Part shown: positions 24,778 to 33,068 of the stretch, piece by piece | How positions within the stretch are numbered: the first letter of the stretch is position 1 | How the letters are laid out: the number at the start of each line of letters is the position of its first letter | The notes under the pieces: model-generated | The model's database searches: none | Told to the model about the DNA's origin: nothing | The model's input: the letters and a program-made list of their open reading frames with translations, nothing else | NCBI RefSeq assembly: GCF_030682845.1 | Contig: NZ_JAUXNK010000015.1 | Location: forward strand, 1 to 33,068 | DNA from: Methanolobus sp. | GTDB lineage: Archaea > Halobacteriota > Methanosarcinia > Methanosarcinales > Methanosarcinaceae | Length of the DNA stretch: 33,068 nucleotides | Direction: 5' to 3' | Made by a program: the position numbers and the translations under genes

Positions 24778-25095
24778 TCAAATGCCTGTTTCGCCTGTGC
24801 GTATTGTGTATGAGCTCTCTATGGGGTTGATGAAGATCTTGCCGTCACCGTACTTGCCGGTGTGTGCTGAGCGCTTGATTATTTCCACGACCTTGTCCTG
24901 ATTCTCGTCGTCAACCACCATCATGATCATTGTCTTTGGGAGTTCATCAAAATGAACTTCTGCTGTATGGATGCCCCTCTGTTTTCCCCTGCCGAATACA
25001 TCTATCTTGGTAAGGGAAACAAAGCCTTCCTTCTCAAGTTCCTCCACAACATACGAGACCTTGTTCGGCCTGATAATTGCACGTATCATCTGCAT
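24778..25095 (-). CDS. nifI1: Nitrogenase PII-like regulator NifI1
   Basis: A 105-residue PII-family protein: [29 protein letters not shown], a short T-loop [13 protein letters not shown], then [10 protein letters not shown] and YTIRTGETG. It acts with NifI2 in post-translational nitrogenase switch-off. The start is placed at 25095 because GAGGTGAT lies just upstream and the length then equals that of known NifI1. A longer frame to 25125 would overlap the nifH end and add ten non-PII residues. Confidence 0.93.
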   Translation of the reverse strand: MQMIRAIIRPNKVSYVVEELEKEGFVSLTKIDVFGRGKQRGIHTAEVHFDELPKTMIMMVVDDENQDKVVEIIKRSAHTGKYGDGKIFINPIESSYTIRTGETGI

Positions 25096-25105
25096 TATTA
25101 TCACC

Positions 25106-25948
<843 letters not shown>

Positions 25949-25961
25949 TTACTTGTTCTTG

Positions 25962-26031
25962 TGTACTATTTCGGAGCTGCTTTTCGAATAGTACAACGGA
26001 ATCCTATGTACTAGATAATATTATATAAAGT
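25962..26031 (-). promoter_or_regulatory. nifH promoter and leader dyad
   Basis: On the minus strand the TATA box TTTATATAA lies at 26021-26029, predicting transcription from about 26000. Perfect 9-bp arms TGTACTATT (25962-25970) and AATAGTACA (25987-25995) flank 16 bases, and a third half-site TGTACTA lies at 26007-26013. The 9-bp dyad falls just after the predicted start and could be an operator or an RNA stem-loop in the leader. No GGTA-N6-TACC is visible here. The remainder of the gap to 26334 is AT-rich and shows nothing else certain. Confidence 0.6.
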
Positions 26032-26334
26032 TTTGTAAAACATAAATATACTATAATTTATAAAAATAACCAAAAAGAATATTAGTTGCACTTATTCAGC
26101 TATTTTGAAAATTAACAACGAGGTGTTTTATTTTTTAGTCCATGGGCGGTACAACAGGAAATTCTGTCTGATCAGGAACGACCCTTATATATAATTTCAT
26201 TTTAGAACACTCGTTTATGGGTCAAGGCAAACATTAAGATTTAAATCCCAAAGTCCGTGGTTCAGGACGAGGAAATCAGAAAGAGGGCAGATAAAAAAGA
26301 AAAATGGGGGCGAAGGGACAAAACTCCCTTCTGC

Positions 26335-26828
<494 letters not shown>

Positions 26829-27035
26829 CTACATAGATGAACATGGATTTTTAACTATGTGGGAGACATCAATGTTCGTATTTGGATCGGATAGAAATTG
26901 CCTCTAAAATGCTGGAAAAAGGAAAAATTCAAGAACACCCTCATAATGGGTTTTTTCTTGCACCAGAAAAGTCTATCTCTTGTGAAAGTATTGGTTCAGA
27001 GCTGGTAAAAGCAGAAGAAGGTATGGGAAATGCGC

Positions 27036-27374
27036 TTAAAGCGCATCTCCATCGGTTTCCCCTGTGCGTATCCTTACTATCTTTGCAATCGGATAAGCAA
27101 AGATCTTGCCGTCACCGATGGTTCCGGTGGCTGCTGCCTTTGAAATGATATCAATGACCTTGTCGGCATCTGTATCATTTACAACGATTTCCATCTTGAT
27201 CTTTGGCAACAGGTCAACGCAGTACTTGCGTCCTCTCCACTGCTGCATTACACCCTTCTGCTTACCGCGGCCTTTTACGTCGGTAACTGTAACACTCTCG
27301 AATCCTGCTTCATCAAGTGCATCCTTAACTTCGTGAACCTTTGTTGGCCTTATGATCGCTTCTATCTTCATCAT
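27036..27374 (-). CDS. glnK: Nitrogen regulatory PII protein GlnK
   Basis: A 112-residue PII protein, just behind amtB (5 bp gap). It shows KIEAIIRPTKVHEVKDAL, GRGKQKG, the T-loop QQWRGRKYCVDLLPKIK with Tyr51 present and Trp at 46, then GDGKIFAYPI and RIRTGE. In methanogens GlnK binds AmtB to block ammonium entry and binds glutamine synthetase; modification of Tyr51 is not assumed. Archaeal amtB-glnK pairing supports the call over NifI. Confidence 0.94.
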   Translation of the reverse strand: MMKIEAIIRPTKVHEVKDALDEAGFESVTVTDVKGRGKQKGVMQQWRGRKYCVDLLPKIKMEIVVNDTDADKVIDIISKAAATGTIGDGKIFAYPIAKIVRIRTGETDGDAL

Positions 27375-27379
27375 TTAAA

Positions 27380-28792
27380 TCACTCCTCGTGAATCATGAA
27401 CTCAGGGTATGCACTGATACCGTGTTCTACTATGTCCAGCCCGGTGATCTCGTGTTCTTCGGATACACGCAGTCCGATCACCAGGTCGATTAGCTTGAAA
27501 ATCACGAACGCTGCACCAAATGCCCATACGATACTAAGTATTACTCCGGCCAGCTGGATGAGAAGGAGCTGTACTCCGCCACCGTAGAACAGACCAGCGA
27601 CTTCAGCAGTATATGCTGCACCTTCAAGTATCGTACCATTGGTTCCAAGTGCGAAGAGACCAACTGCGATAAGTCCCCAGCTACCGGAGTATCCGTGTAC
27701 TGCTATGGCACCTACAGGGTCATCCACCTTGAGTACGTTCTCATTGAACATTACGCCTGCATATACTACGATACCACCGATTAAACCTATTATGATTGCT
27801 GCAGTGTTGTTGACCGAGCCACAAGCTGCCGTGATCGCTACAAGGCCTCCAAGCAGACCGTTCGCGGTAAGTGAAGGGTCTGGCTTTCCTGTCTTCATCC
27901 AGGTGATGGCCATGACAGCTATACAACCGGCTGCAGCTGCAAGGAATGTGTTTGTTATCACAAGGCTGATGAACGGATCGTTTCCATCCAGTGTACTACC
28001 TCCGTTGAACCCTACCCAGCCAAACGCCAGTATAAGTGTACCGAGGAACGCCAGTGGAAGGCTGTGACCGGGTATTGCCATTGGCTTGCCGTTCTTGAAC
28101 TTCCCGATCCTTGAACCAACGACCAGTACACCGGCAAGTGCCGCATATCCGCCTATGGAGTGAACTACTCCGGAACCGGCAAAGTCATGGTGCGCAACAC
28201 CGATGGCATCAACGAGGAAGCCGCTTGTAAGTATTCCTGCACCACTCCATACCCAGTGTCCGTAGATGGGGTAAATGAGTGCGACCATAATTACTGTGAA
28301 TATGAGGTATGCCTTGAAATCAGTTCTCTCAGCCATTGCACCTGATACTATGGTTGCACCGGTTGCTGCAAAGACCATCTGGAACCACCAGCTGTTCCAC
28401 AGTGCGTTGTCAGCACCCATCAGGAAGAACTGGTCAATACCTATAAGGCCTGCATAGTCTGCACCATACATAATGCCCCAGCCGACTGCCCAGTATACAA
28501 CTACACCCAGACAGATGGTCATGAAGTTCTTCATCAGGATGTTAGCTGTGTTCTTCGTGCGAGTAAGCCCGATCTCAACAAGCGAGAATCCCGCATGCAT
28601 CAGGAACACAATGGCACCTGCGATTATCAGCCACAAGACTGTAAGCGCGGTCTGGAGGTTTGCAATATCCTCTGCATTTTGTTCTACGGTTTCTGCCGAA
28701 CCCGGCACGGCAAACGCCATAAGTATGACACTGATAAGCAGCAAGAACTGCAATATCATTCTGGAATCGATTTTTGGTAATGTTCTGATCAT
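27380..28792 (-). CDS. amtB: Ammonium transporter Amt/AmtB
   Basis: A 470-residue Amt family channel. An N-terminal hydrophobic segment ending in PGSAE looks like a cleavable signal peptide, and eleven further membrane helices can be traced. Conserved elements are GFSLVEIGLTRTKN, YGHWVWSGAGIL (pore His) and AVHGYSGSWG (second pore His), plus FGWVGFNGGS. It imports ammonium when it is scarce. The start at 28792 follows CAGGTGTA; a Met 11 codons on is an alternative. It is the first gene of amtB-glnK and lies under an NrpR-type operator. Confidence 0.95.
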   Translation of the reverse strand: MIRTLPKIDSRMILQFLLLISVILMAFAVPGSAETVEQNAEDIANLQTALTVLWLIIAGAIVFLMHAGFSLVEIGLTRTKNTANILMKNFMTICLGVVVYWAVGWGIMYGADYAGLIGIDQFFLMGADNALWNSWWFQMVFAATGATIVSGAMAERTDFKAYLIFTVIMVALIYPIYGHWVWSGAGILTSGFLVDAIGVAHHDFAGSGVVHSIGGYAALAGVLVVGSRIGKFKNGKPMAIPGHSLPLAFLGTLILAFGWVGFNGGSTLDGNDPFISLVITNTFLAAAAGCIAVMAITWMKTGKPDPSLTANGLLGGLVAITAACGSVNNTAAIIIGLIGGIVVYAGVMFNENVLKVDDPVGAIAVHGYSGSWGLIAVGLFALGTNGTILEGAAYTAEVAGLFYGGGVQLLLIQLAGVILSIVWAFGAAFVIFKLIDLVIGLRVSEEHEITGLDIVEHGISAYPEFMIHEE

Positions 28793-28820
28793 GGCTATAC
28801 ACCTGAACTTTGTCTTACTA

Positions 28821-28863
28821 GGTAGACGGATACCCAGTGTAGAGTTTATTCTATTTATAATTT
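28821..28863 (-). promoter_or_regulatory. amtB-glnK promoter with perfect NrpR-type operator
   Basis: On the minus strand a TATA box (ATTATAAATAG, about 28851-28862) is followed at the start-site distance by GGTA-N6-TACC. On the plus strand it reads GGTA at 28821-28824 and TACC at 28831-28834. The arms extend to CTAGGTA/TACCCAG with 6 of 7 positions matching. The site overlaps the predicted transcription start. Confidence 0.76.
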
Positions 28864-29023
28864 TGTATTATCTATTATGTTACCAAGTCTGTACATGTAG
28901 TTGCATACTGCAGATAACACCAATACTTCAGTCAGGCGACTTGGCAAACGTGAAGTCAGTTGCTGCCCGACGCAGAATCAAATCTCTTTGGAATATTTAT
29001 CAATATTAGTATAATATTCTAAA

Positions 29024-29035
29024 AGCATATATATG
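29024..29035 (+). promoter_or_regulatory. TATA box of the DNA methyltransferase gene
   Basis: GCATATATATGG lies 24-35 bp before the ATG, so the transcript would start at or very near the start codon. A leaderless or nearly leaderless mRNA is implied, in keeping with the absence of a Shine-Dalgarno. Confidence 0.45.
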
Positions 29036-29058
29036 GTGTAAGTGCATATTTCGCTCTG

Positions 29059-30024
29059 ATGAGAGACACATACTACAACATGGACTGCATCGCCGGCGCA
29101 AAAAATTATATTCCGGATGCAGTGGTGGACCTTGTCATCACGGATCCGCCTTTTGCCATAGAGGGCGATCAGCTACACAAGCTCTATAACCGCAAGGAGG
29201 AACATGTTGTGCAAGGTTATGTGGAGGTCTCAAGAGAGAATTACAGGGATTTTTCTTTCAGGTGGATAGGGCAGGCAAAAAGGATTCTGAAAGACACAGG
29301 TTCCATGTATATCGTTTCAGGGTGGACCAACCTGCTTGATATCCTGCTTGCCATTGAACAGAACGGCCTTGAGCTCATCAATCATATCATCTGGAAATAC
29401 AACTTCGGGGTAAGCACCAAGCACAAATTCGTGACTTCCCATTATCATATCCTCTACTGTCGGAAAAAGGACCTTGCAGAAGCCAAGTTCAATCCTTACT
29501 GTCGTTTCGGTGCCGCGGAAAAGGATTCGGAGGGTTCATCCATGCTCTACTGTGATCTTGAGGATGTATGGACTATCGGTCGGGATTTCAAAAAAGGCAG
29601 GACAAAGAACAGTAATGAACTACCTGTTGAACTGCTCAGGAAGATGATCCTTTATTCCTCGGACGAAGATGACCTTATATGCGACTTCTTCCTGGGAAGC
29701 TTTTCCACCGCAAAGGTCGCCCGTTCCCTTGGCAGATACTCTACAGGTTTTGAAATAAACAGAACAGCATATGAGCACCAGATCGAGCATATCAATAATA
29801 TACAGCGTGGATGGATGCTGGAGGGCCTGCGGTCCAATGGCGGCAATCCGCATTTCAACCAGAGGAAACGCTGGACAAAAGAAGAGACTGGCAGCGTAAT
29901 GGAACGCTATCATAACATAAAGCGCACCGGGGTCACCGACAGGCAGGCTTATTCCATTCTGTCACAGGAATTTGGCCGGGGTTACTTCTCAATGATGAAT
30001 ATTGTAAAAAAGAGCAAGCTATAG
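29059..30024 (+). CDS. Orphan DNA N4/N6-methyltransferase (beta-class order) with C-terminal DNA-binding-like tail
   Basis: A 321-residue amino-methyltransferase. Catalytic motif IV, VITDPPFAIEG, is at residues 26-36 and precedes the SAM-binding motif (CDFFLGSFSTAKVA, about residue 210), which is the beta-class order. It would methylate adenine N6 or cytosine N4. Residues about 255-321 (NQRKRWTKEETGSVMERYHNIKRTG) resemble a Myb/SANT-like helical domain and may read DNA. No restriction gene is adjacent, so it is probably a solitary methylase. The recognition sequence cannot be deduced. It lies between amtB and nrpR, convergent with nrpR. Confidence 0.84.
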   Translation: MRDTYYNMDCIAGAKNYIPDAVVDLVITDPPFAIEGDQLHKLYNRKEEHVVQGYVEVSRENYRDFSFRWIGQAKRILKDTGSMYIVSGWTNLLDILLAIEQNGLELINHIIWKYNFGVSTKHKFVTSHYHILYCRKKDLAEAKFNPYCRFGAAEKDSEGSSMLYCDLEDVWTIGRDFKKGRTKNSNELPVELLRKMILYSSDEDDLICDFFLGSFSTAKVARSLGRYSTGFEINRTAYEHQIEHINNIQRGWMLEGLRSNGGNPHFNQRKRWTKEETGSVMERYHNIKRTGVTDRQAYSILSQEFGRGYFSMMNIVKKSKL

Positions 30025-30062
30025 TTTTTTCTTCCTTAAAGCAGGGCAAGCGGACAGGGCCG

Positions 30063-31040
30063 TCAGATCTGTTTCATCCGCCTGTATTCCACTACTGTGG
30101 AAACCGGGAGCGTCTCTACCTTAATGCCTGCCTCTTCTACAGCAGCCACAGCATTAATGCCTGCCATGACAGGAATGCCGACCATTCCTCTTGAGACCGG
30201 CGCATAGAATACTTCTTCCCCAGGTTCGCCGATACATATATGTCCCTGAATATCTGCTTTTTTGGCAAGCTCCATCACTTCAAGGGCTCTGGATGCTGCA
30301 GCTGCAGGTATTTCCCGCACATTGGCCAGCATTTTCCCGCTTCCCGTGTCGAAAGTCTGAAGAACGGAGGTCGACTTTCTTCTTAAGAAAAGTTTAATGG
30401 GATCGATGGATGTACCGTTATAGGATATGAGATCAATAAAACCTTCAGGTTCATGATTTTCTATTTGCATCAGCCCGCCGTAAGCAGGGGAGACAGGTAT
30501 GCCGCTTTTGAGCAGCAGGCCGTCAAATGTGATACTGCATACTGTTGCCAGAGCTATCTGGCCTTCAGGCACATAAATATCAAACTCTGTTGAGTCCTCT
30601 TCGAAAACGGCAATCTTGGAGCTGATAGTTGCTCCCTGGGACATTGCATACCTGACAACGTCAATAGCATTGTCAAAATCATCCTTGTCAATATAGGTGA
30701 CATTTACGATGACATTTCCCTTGCCGGTGTTAAGGTCGTAATCGGCCCTGTATATGAGTTCCTCTATTCTTGTAATGATAAAACCGAGCCTGTCGCTGAT
30801 AAGGGCATCGCTTAGCTCTTTTTTACCGCGCTCTGTAATAGTACGGCCTATGTATCCGTGTTTCTGGGTGAATCCTCTTTCATCAAGTATTCTCAGATGA
30901 TATCTGACAGCCCTCTCTCCTATCGCATAGCCACGGTTGTGAAGCTCGTCGGCAATAAGTCGTGCACCTACAGGCTTATCGCTCTCACTGATGATGCGCA
31001 TAATTTCCACAAGTTTTCTCTCAACATTCGGGTCTGTCAT
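30063..31040 (-). CDS. nrpR: Global nitrogen regulator NrpR (HTH plus one NRD domain)
   Basis: A 325-residue repressor. Residues about 5-75 form a winged helix-turn-helix (IMRIISESDKPVGARLIADEL, GERAVRYHLRIL). The rest is one NrpR effector domain (DUF128), with GLLLKSGIPVSPAYGGLMQIE and REIPAAAASRAL. In Methanosarcinales this HTH+NRD form is NrpRI, paired with an NRD-only NrpRII encoded elsewhere; 2-oxoglutarate releases it from GGTA-N6-TACC. Such sites occur at three promoters in this window. The start at 31040 follows GGTGAG; an ATG four codons upstream (31052) is possible. A TATA-like element lies near 31100-31108. Confidence 0.93.
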   Translation of the reverse strand: MTDPNVERKLVEIMRIISESDKPVGARLIADELHNRGYAIGERAVRYHLRILDERGFTQKHGYIGRTITERGKKELSDALISDRLGFIITRIEELIYRADYDLNTGKGNVIVNVTYIDKDDFDNAIDVVRYAMSQGATISSKIAVFEEDSTEFDIYVPEGQIALATVCSITFDGLLLKSGIPVSPAYGGLMQIENHEPEGFIDLISYNGTSIDPIKLFLRRKSTSVLQTFDTGSGKMLANVREIPAAAASRALEVMELAKKADIQGHICIGEPGEEVFYAPVSRGMVGIPVMAGINAVAAVEEAGIKVETLPVSTVVEYRRMKQI

Positions 31041-31118
31041 TTTTCTCACCATTTGGCCATCAGCCAGTTCTAATCACTCTAACTAATAGAATGTGCCTCT
31101 TATTTAAGTTGTGTGTAT

Positions 31119-31283
31119 TCAGATACGTCCTGTCCGGAGTATGTATACCACAAGCCACATCCCCAAAAGTCCCGCCATGACAAATCCTGTAACTCCAAGC
31201 ACCGGCATGCACCAAATATGTGGTTCCTGCCCGGTCTGGATATTCTTCTCTATTCCTGTCACTCTTATTAAATGATGGCTCAA
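31119..31283 (-). pseudogene. Small membrane-protein remnant, resembling the C-terminus of an AarF/UbiB-type kinase
   Basis: An open stretch of 54 codons without a good start (only TTG 31283 or GTG; an ATG lies at codon 26). The last 29 residues, MPVLGVTGFVMAGLLGMWLV and then VYILRTGRI, form one membrane helix with the Gly pattern and Arg-x-Gly end seen at the C-terminus of archaeal AarF/ABC1/UbiB family proteins. The upstream kinase part is absent, replaced by unrelated AT-rich sequence after a stop. It could instead be a genuine small membrane protein. It occupies most of the nrpR to DUF3303 gap. Confidence 0.4.
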
Positions 31284-31406
31284 TTTTCCATATATTTACA
31301 TTCGGGGAAATTGTTAAATATTCTTTAACTCCAATTTGTAATAGGTGAGGTAGGGTGTAGAATATTGACTTTATGCTCGCCTACAGTTAACAACAGGAGT
31401 GAGAAT

Positions 31407-31676
31407 ATGTTATTTTTAAGTATAAGCACATGGCAACCCGAGGAAAGTGACCAGGTAATTGAGCATTTCAAGAAGCTGAGACCTCCCGCGGGCGTAAACG
31501 TCATGAACCAGTGGGTAGACCTTTCCGGCGGAAGATATTTCATACTGTACGAGACCAACGATGCTAAGGCATTTGCAGAATTCAATCTGCCCTGGTCGGA
31601 CATTTGCTATATAGAGAGTTGCCCGGTAATGGAGTCTACTGATTTCATTAAACTGATGAGCTCAAAGGGAGTCTGA
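31407..31676 (+). CDS. DUF3303 family protein
   Basis: An 89-residue protein starting MLFLSISTWQPEESDQVIEHF. The pattern of two short strands, a helix and WVDLSGGRYFILYETNDAKAFAEF is typical of the small DUF3303 alpha/beta family that is common in methanogens and has no known function. The start at 31407 follows GGAGTGAG; the 14 extra in-frame residues upstream are not expected. A TATA-like TTAAATA lies near 31314-31320, giving a leader of about 60 bases. Confidence 0.7.
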   Translation: MLFLSISTWQPEESDQVIEHFKKLRPPAGVNVMNQWVDLSGGRYFILYETNDAKAFAEFNLPWSDICYIESCPVMESTDFIKLMSSKGV

Positions 31677-31699
31677 TATCACTCCCTTTTTATTTGCTG

Positions 31700-32311
31700 T
31701 CACTCTGCAGGTCCTAAAGTTATCTTCTTTTCCGAGTTCCCAAGGCTTACGGTAAAATCACCTGCCGGAAGCGCGTCTGTTCCATGGCTGTGATTGAAGT
31801 TGCCCTCGCTGTCCGAGTTTACGGCCTGCATGGCTATGAAATCCAGCCTTACCTTTTTTTCGCCTTCCTGAGCTTCCCCATTGATGAGTATGTCGTATGT
31901 CCCGTGAGGAACGTTATCTTCCGCAAATTCGGCAACTCCTCCATTCGCATCAAAACTCCTTTTAAAATCGATGAACATCTTTACGATGAAATTGAGATCC
32001 CTCACCTGCCTGGATCTGACCACGAAACGGTTCCTGCCCTTGGGTATCCTGATCCCCTCAAAACTATACTCGTAAGAGCCGTCCCTGACAATCACATCTC
32101 TTGAAAATGAGACCTCGATGTCCATCACCTTATCGGGTTCTGTCTTACCCTGAATTATCAGGACGTCTCCTGCATTTGGAGTCTCCGGCAGGATGCTCCA
32201 GCTTGCAACTTCAGTTTCAGAATTTTCAGGGCTTGCCTGTGGTCCCTGCGTCAGGGAATAGATGAATTTAGCAAAAATAAGGAATAGGTTCTCGCCTTTA
32301 CTGATGACCAT
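31700..32311 (-). CDS. Protein of unknown function with beta-sandwich-like pattern
   Basis: A 203-residue protein that I do not recognise. Residues about 8-22 are moderately hydrophobic and may be a weak signal or anchor. After SPENSE the sequence alternates strands with recurring motifs such as AGDVLIIQGKTEPDKVMDIEVSF, GIRIPKGRNRFVVRSRQV and HGTYDILINGEAQEGEKKV, suggesting repeated Ig-like or carbohydrate-binding-type sheets. Strong Shine-Dalgarno GGAGG lies seven bases before the ATG. It follows the phasin-like gene by 30 bp on the same strand and is likely in one operon with it. Confidence 0.6.
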   Translation of the reverse strand: MVISKGENLFLIFAKFIYSLTQGPQASPENSETEVASWSILPETPNAGDVLIIQGKTEPDKVMDIEVSFSRDVIVRDGSYEYSFEGIRIPKGRNRFVVRSRQVRDLNFIVKMFIDFKRSFDANGGVAEFAEDNVPHGTYDILINGEAQEGEKKVRLDFIAMQAVNSDSEGNFNHSHGTDALPAGDFTVSLGNSEKKITLGPAE

Positions 32312-32341
32312 CCTCCATCCTCCAGATACCTGGTATTCATA

Positions 32342-32719
32342 TTAAATATCTTCTTCCTCTTTACTTAAAGGTGAAGCTGCCTCTTGTTCATGCATTACCT
32401 TTTCCCTGTTTACAAGCATATCTATCTTGCTTTCCAGCCCGATCATCATCTCTTTGAGGTCTTTTACTTCGTCCCTGGTTGCATAATCAGCCTTCTTGAA
32501 GGTATCCTGTACTCTGGCAGTGATCCTGTTTTCCATTTCTTCTTTCTGCTTTTTCTGCTCGTCTACCAGTTCGCGTACGAATTTCTTGCCTTCTTCCTTC
32601 CTCATTTCACCATTTTCGATCAGATCATCAGTGAAATCCTGGATCTTTTCTTCGGTGAGGGCCCACATACCAATGCCAAACAAGGTGGCTTTTTTCCATA
32701 ATTCTGTCATATCTCTCAA
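32342..32719 (-). CDS. Phasin/PHA-granule-associated-like coiled-coil protein
   Basis: A 125-residue, highly charged helical protein. The N-terminus LWKKATLFGIGMWALTEEKIQDFTDDLIENGEM resembles the poly(hydroxyalkanoate) granule-associated PhaF/PhaI-type family. The rest is a long coiled coil (VDEQKKQKEEMENRI, DEVKDLKEMMIGLESKID). These proteins occur in methanogens that make no polyester, so the name is only structural. The start is set at TTG 32719 because GGAGG is seven bases before it; the ATG at 32710 would be 16 bases away. Confidence 0.62.
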   Translation of the reverse strand: MRDMTELWKKATLFGIGMWALTEEKIQDFTDDLIENGEMRKEEGKKFVRELVDEQKKQKEEMENRITARVQDTFKKADYATRDEVKDLKEMMIGLESKIDMLVNREKVMHEQEAASPLSKEEEDI

Positions 32720-32773
32720 TTCTAAACCTCCAGTGATTAATTGGTAGGTGTTATGATAAATATCTTATTCTGA

Positions 32774-32804
32774 GTCTGGTGAACTACCCAGACCCTAAAG
32801 GGTC
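32774..32804 (-). other. Probable right end of an IS200/IS605-type element with overlapping hairpins
   Basis: Just 3' of the tnpB stop, the minus strand folds as two adjacent hairpins. GACCC/GGGTC (32791-32804) has a 4-base loop, and GTCTGG/CCAGAC (32774-32779 with 32788-32793) has an 8-base loop GTAGTTCA. Subterminal imperfect hairpins at the tnpB 3' end are the normal right-end structure of this family, and the same strand would carry the guide (omega) RNA scaffold. The exact boundary cannot be set without other copies. Confidence 0.45.
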
Positions 32805-32840
32805 AGTGCTTCCTGCTCAATAGTAGCATCCTACTAAGTA

Positions 32841-33068
32841 TCAACAGGCTATCCCCGCAGTTCCTGCGGTTTGTTGTATCATTGTCATTCCGTAGTTGCG
32901 GATATTGACAGCGGCATTAATATCTCGATCATGGAATGCTCCACAAGTGCAGGTCCATGTCCTGTCATCCAGAGTTAATCCTCTGTAGACTATATTGCAG
33001 ATAGAACATGTCATTGAACTGGGATAGAACCTTGGTATCTTTACAAGCTTCTTTCCAATTTCTTCCAT
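32841..33068 (-). CDS. tnpB: TnpB (IS200/IS605 accessory nuclease), C-terminal part, cut by window end
   Basis: The 75 visible residues hold the TnpB C-terminal zinc ribbon and last catalytic block: SSMTCSICNIVYRGLTLDDRT, then WTCTCG and AFHDRDINAAVNI. The two Cys pairs bind zinc and the Asp in HDRD is the final RuvC acidic residue. A full protein has about 350-400 residues, so the gene continues beyond 33068. No TnpA is seen inside the window. TnpB proteins are RNA-guided DNA nucleases. Confidence 0.9.
   Translation of the reverse strand: MEEIGKKLVKIPRFYPSSMTCSICNIVYRGLTLDDRTWTCTCGAFHDRDINAAVNIRNYGMTMIQQTAGTAGIAC

Noticed and set aside
26855-27059. An open plus-strand stretch (LDRIEIASKMLEKGKIQEH...) before glnK
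   Set aside because: It has no ATG start with a ribosome site, runs into glnK antisense sequence, and matches no family that I can name. At most it is a relic.
27222-27245. Loss of the PII modification tyrosine in GlnK, suggested by Trp in QQWRG
   Set aside because: Counting residues shows that the Trp is at position 46; Tyr51 is present in RGRKYCVD.

Overview
The window reads as a chromosomal segment of a methanogenic archaeon, most likely of the family Methanosarcinaceae (a Methanolobus, Methanomethylovorans or Methanosarcina relative; the species cannot be fixed from sequence alone). The evidence is a cytosolic HdrC-HdrB pair, a methanogen-type nif operon with nifI1 and nifI2 inside it, an NrpR regulator with one effector domain, archaeal split glutamate synthase, TATA-box promoters and encoded tRNA CCA. 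Most of the window is a nitrogen-metabolism island.

Layout. 1-3.4 kb: a nucleotidyltransferase-fold protein, an M20 amidohydrolase with an overlapping acetyltransferase, a short N-acetylglutamate-synthase-like acetyltransferase, and tRNA-Arg(CCT). 3.4-4.9 kb: hdrC-hdrB, minus strand. 5.1-11.1 kb, plus strand: glutamine synthetase glnA, then a four-gene glutamate synthase operon (amidotransferase, FMN/FeS synthase, GXGXG subunit, F420-dehydrogenase-beta-like subunit). 11.3-13.2 kb, minus strand: a second glnA with an acetyltransferase directly behind it. 13.4-14.9 kb: a membrane-anchored protein of unknown function and a truncated MATE exporter. 14.9-16.8 kb: a compact redox operon of two tandem Rieske proteins, a glutaredoxin, a ferredoxin-thioredoxin-reductase-type catalytic subunit and a nitroreductase. 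16.9-25.9 kb, minus strand: nifH-nifI1-nifI2-nifD-nifK-nifE-nifN. 26.3-28.8 kb: a decayed chemoreceptor fragment, then amtB-glnK (minus). 29.1-31.1 kb: an orphan DNA methyltransferase and nrpR. 31.1-33.1 kb: a small membrane-protein remnant, a DUF3303 protein, two poorly characterised genes, and the 3' end of an IS200/IS605-type tnpB that runs off the window.

The most striking point is that nifD is cut in two by a complete 1605-bp insertion sequence (22456-24060) with a DDE transposase of the IS1634/IS4 type, 13/15-matching terminal inverted repeats and a perfect 6-bp target duplication (CTGCAG). Removing the element and one copy of the duplication restores an uninterrupted 525-residue NifD frame, so the insertion looks recent. 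As assembled, the locus should not make functional dinitrogenase.

How it fits together: AmtB imports or senses ammonium, GlnK reports nitrogen status, GlnA plus glutamate synthase assimilate ammonium, NifI1/NifI2 gate nitrogenase after translation, and NrpR represses the regulon. Sites close to the Methanosarcina NrpR operator GGTA-N6-TACC are visible at both glnA promoters and the amtB promoter. The nifH leader has no such site. It carries instead a long dyad built on TGTACTA.
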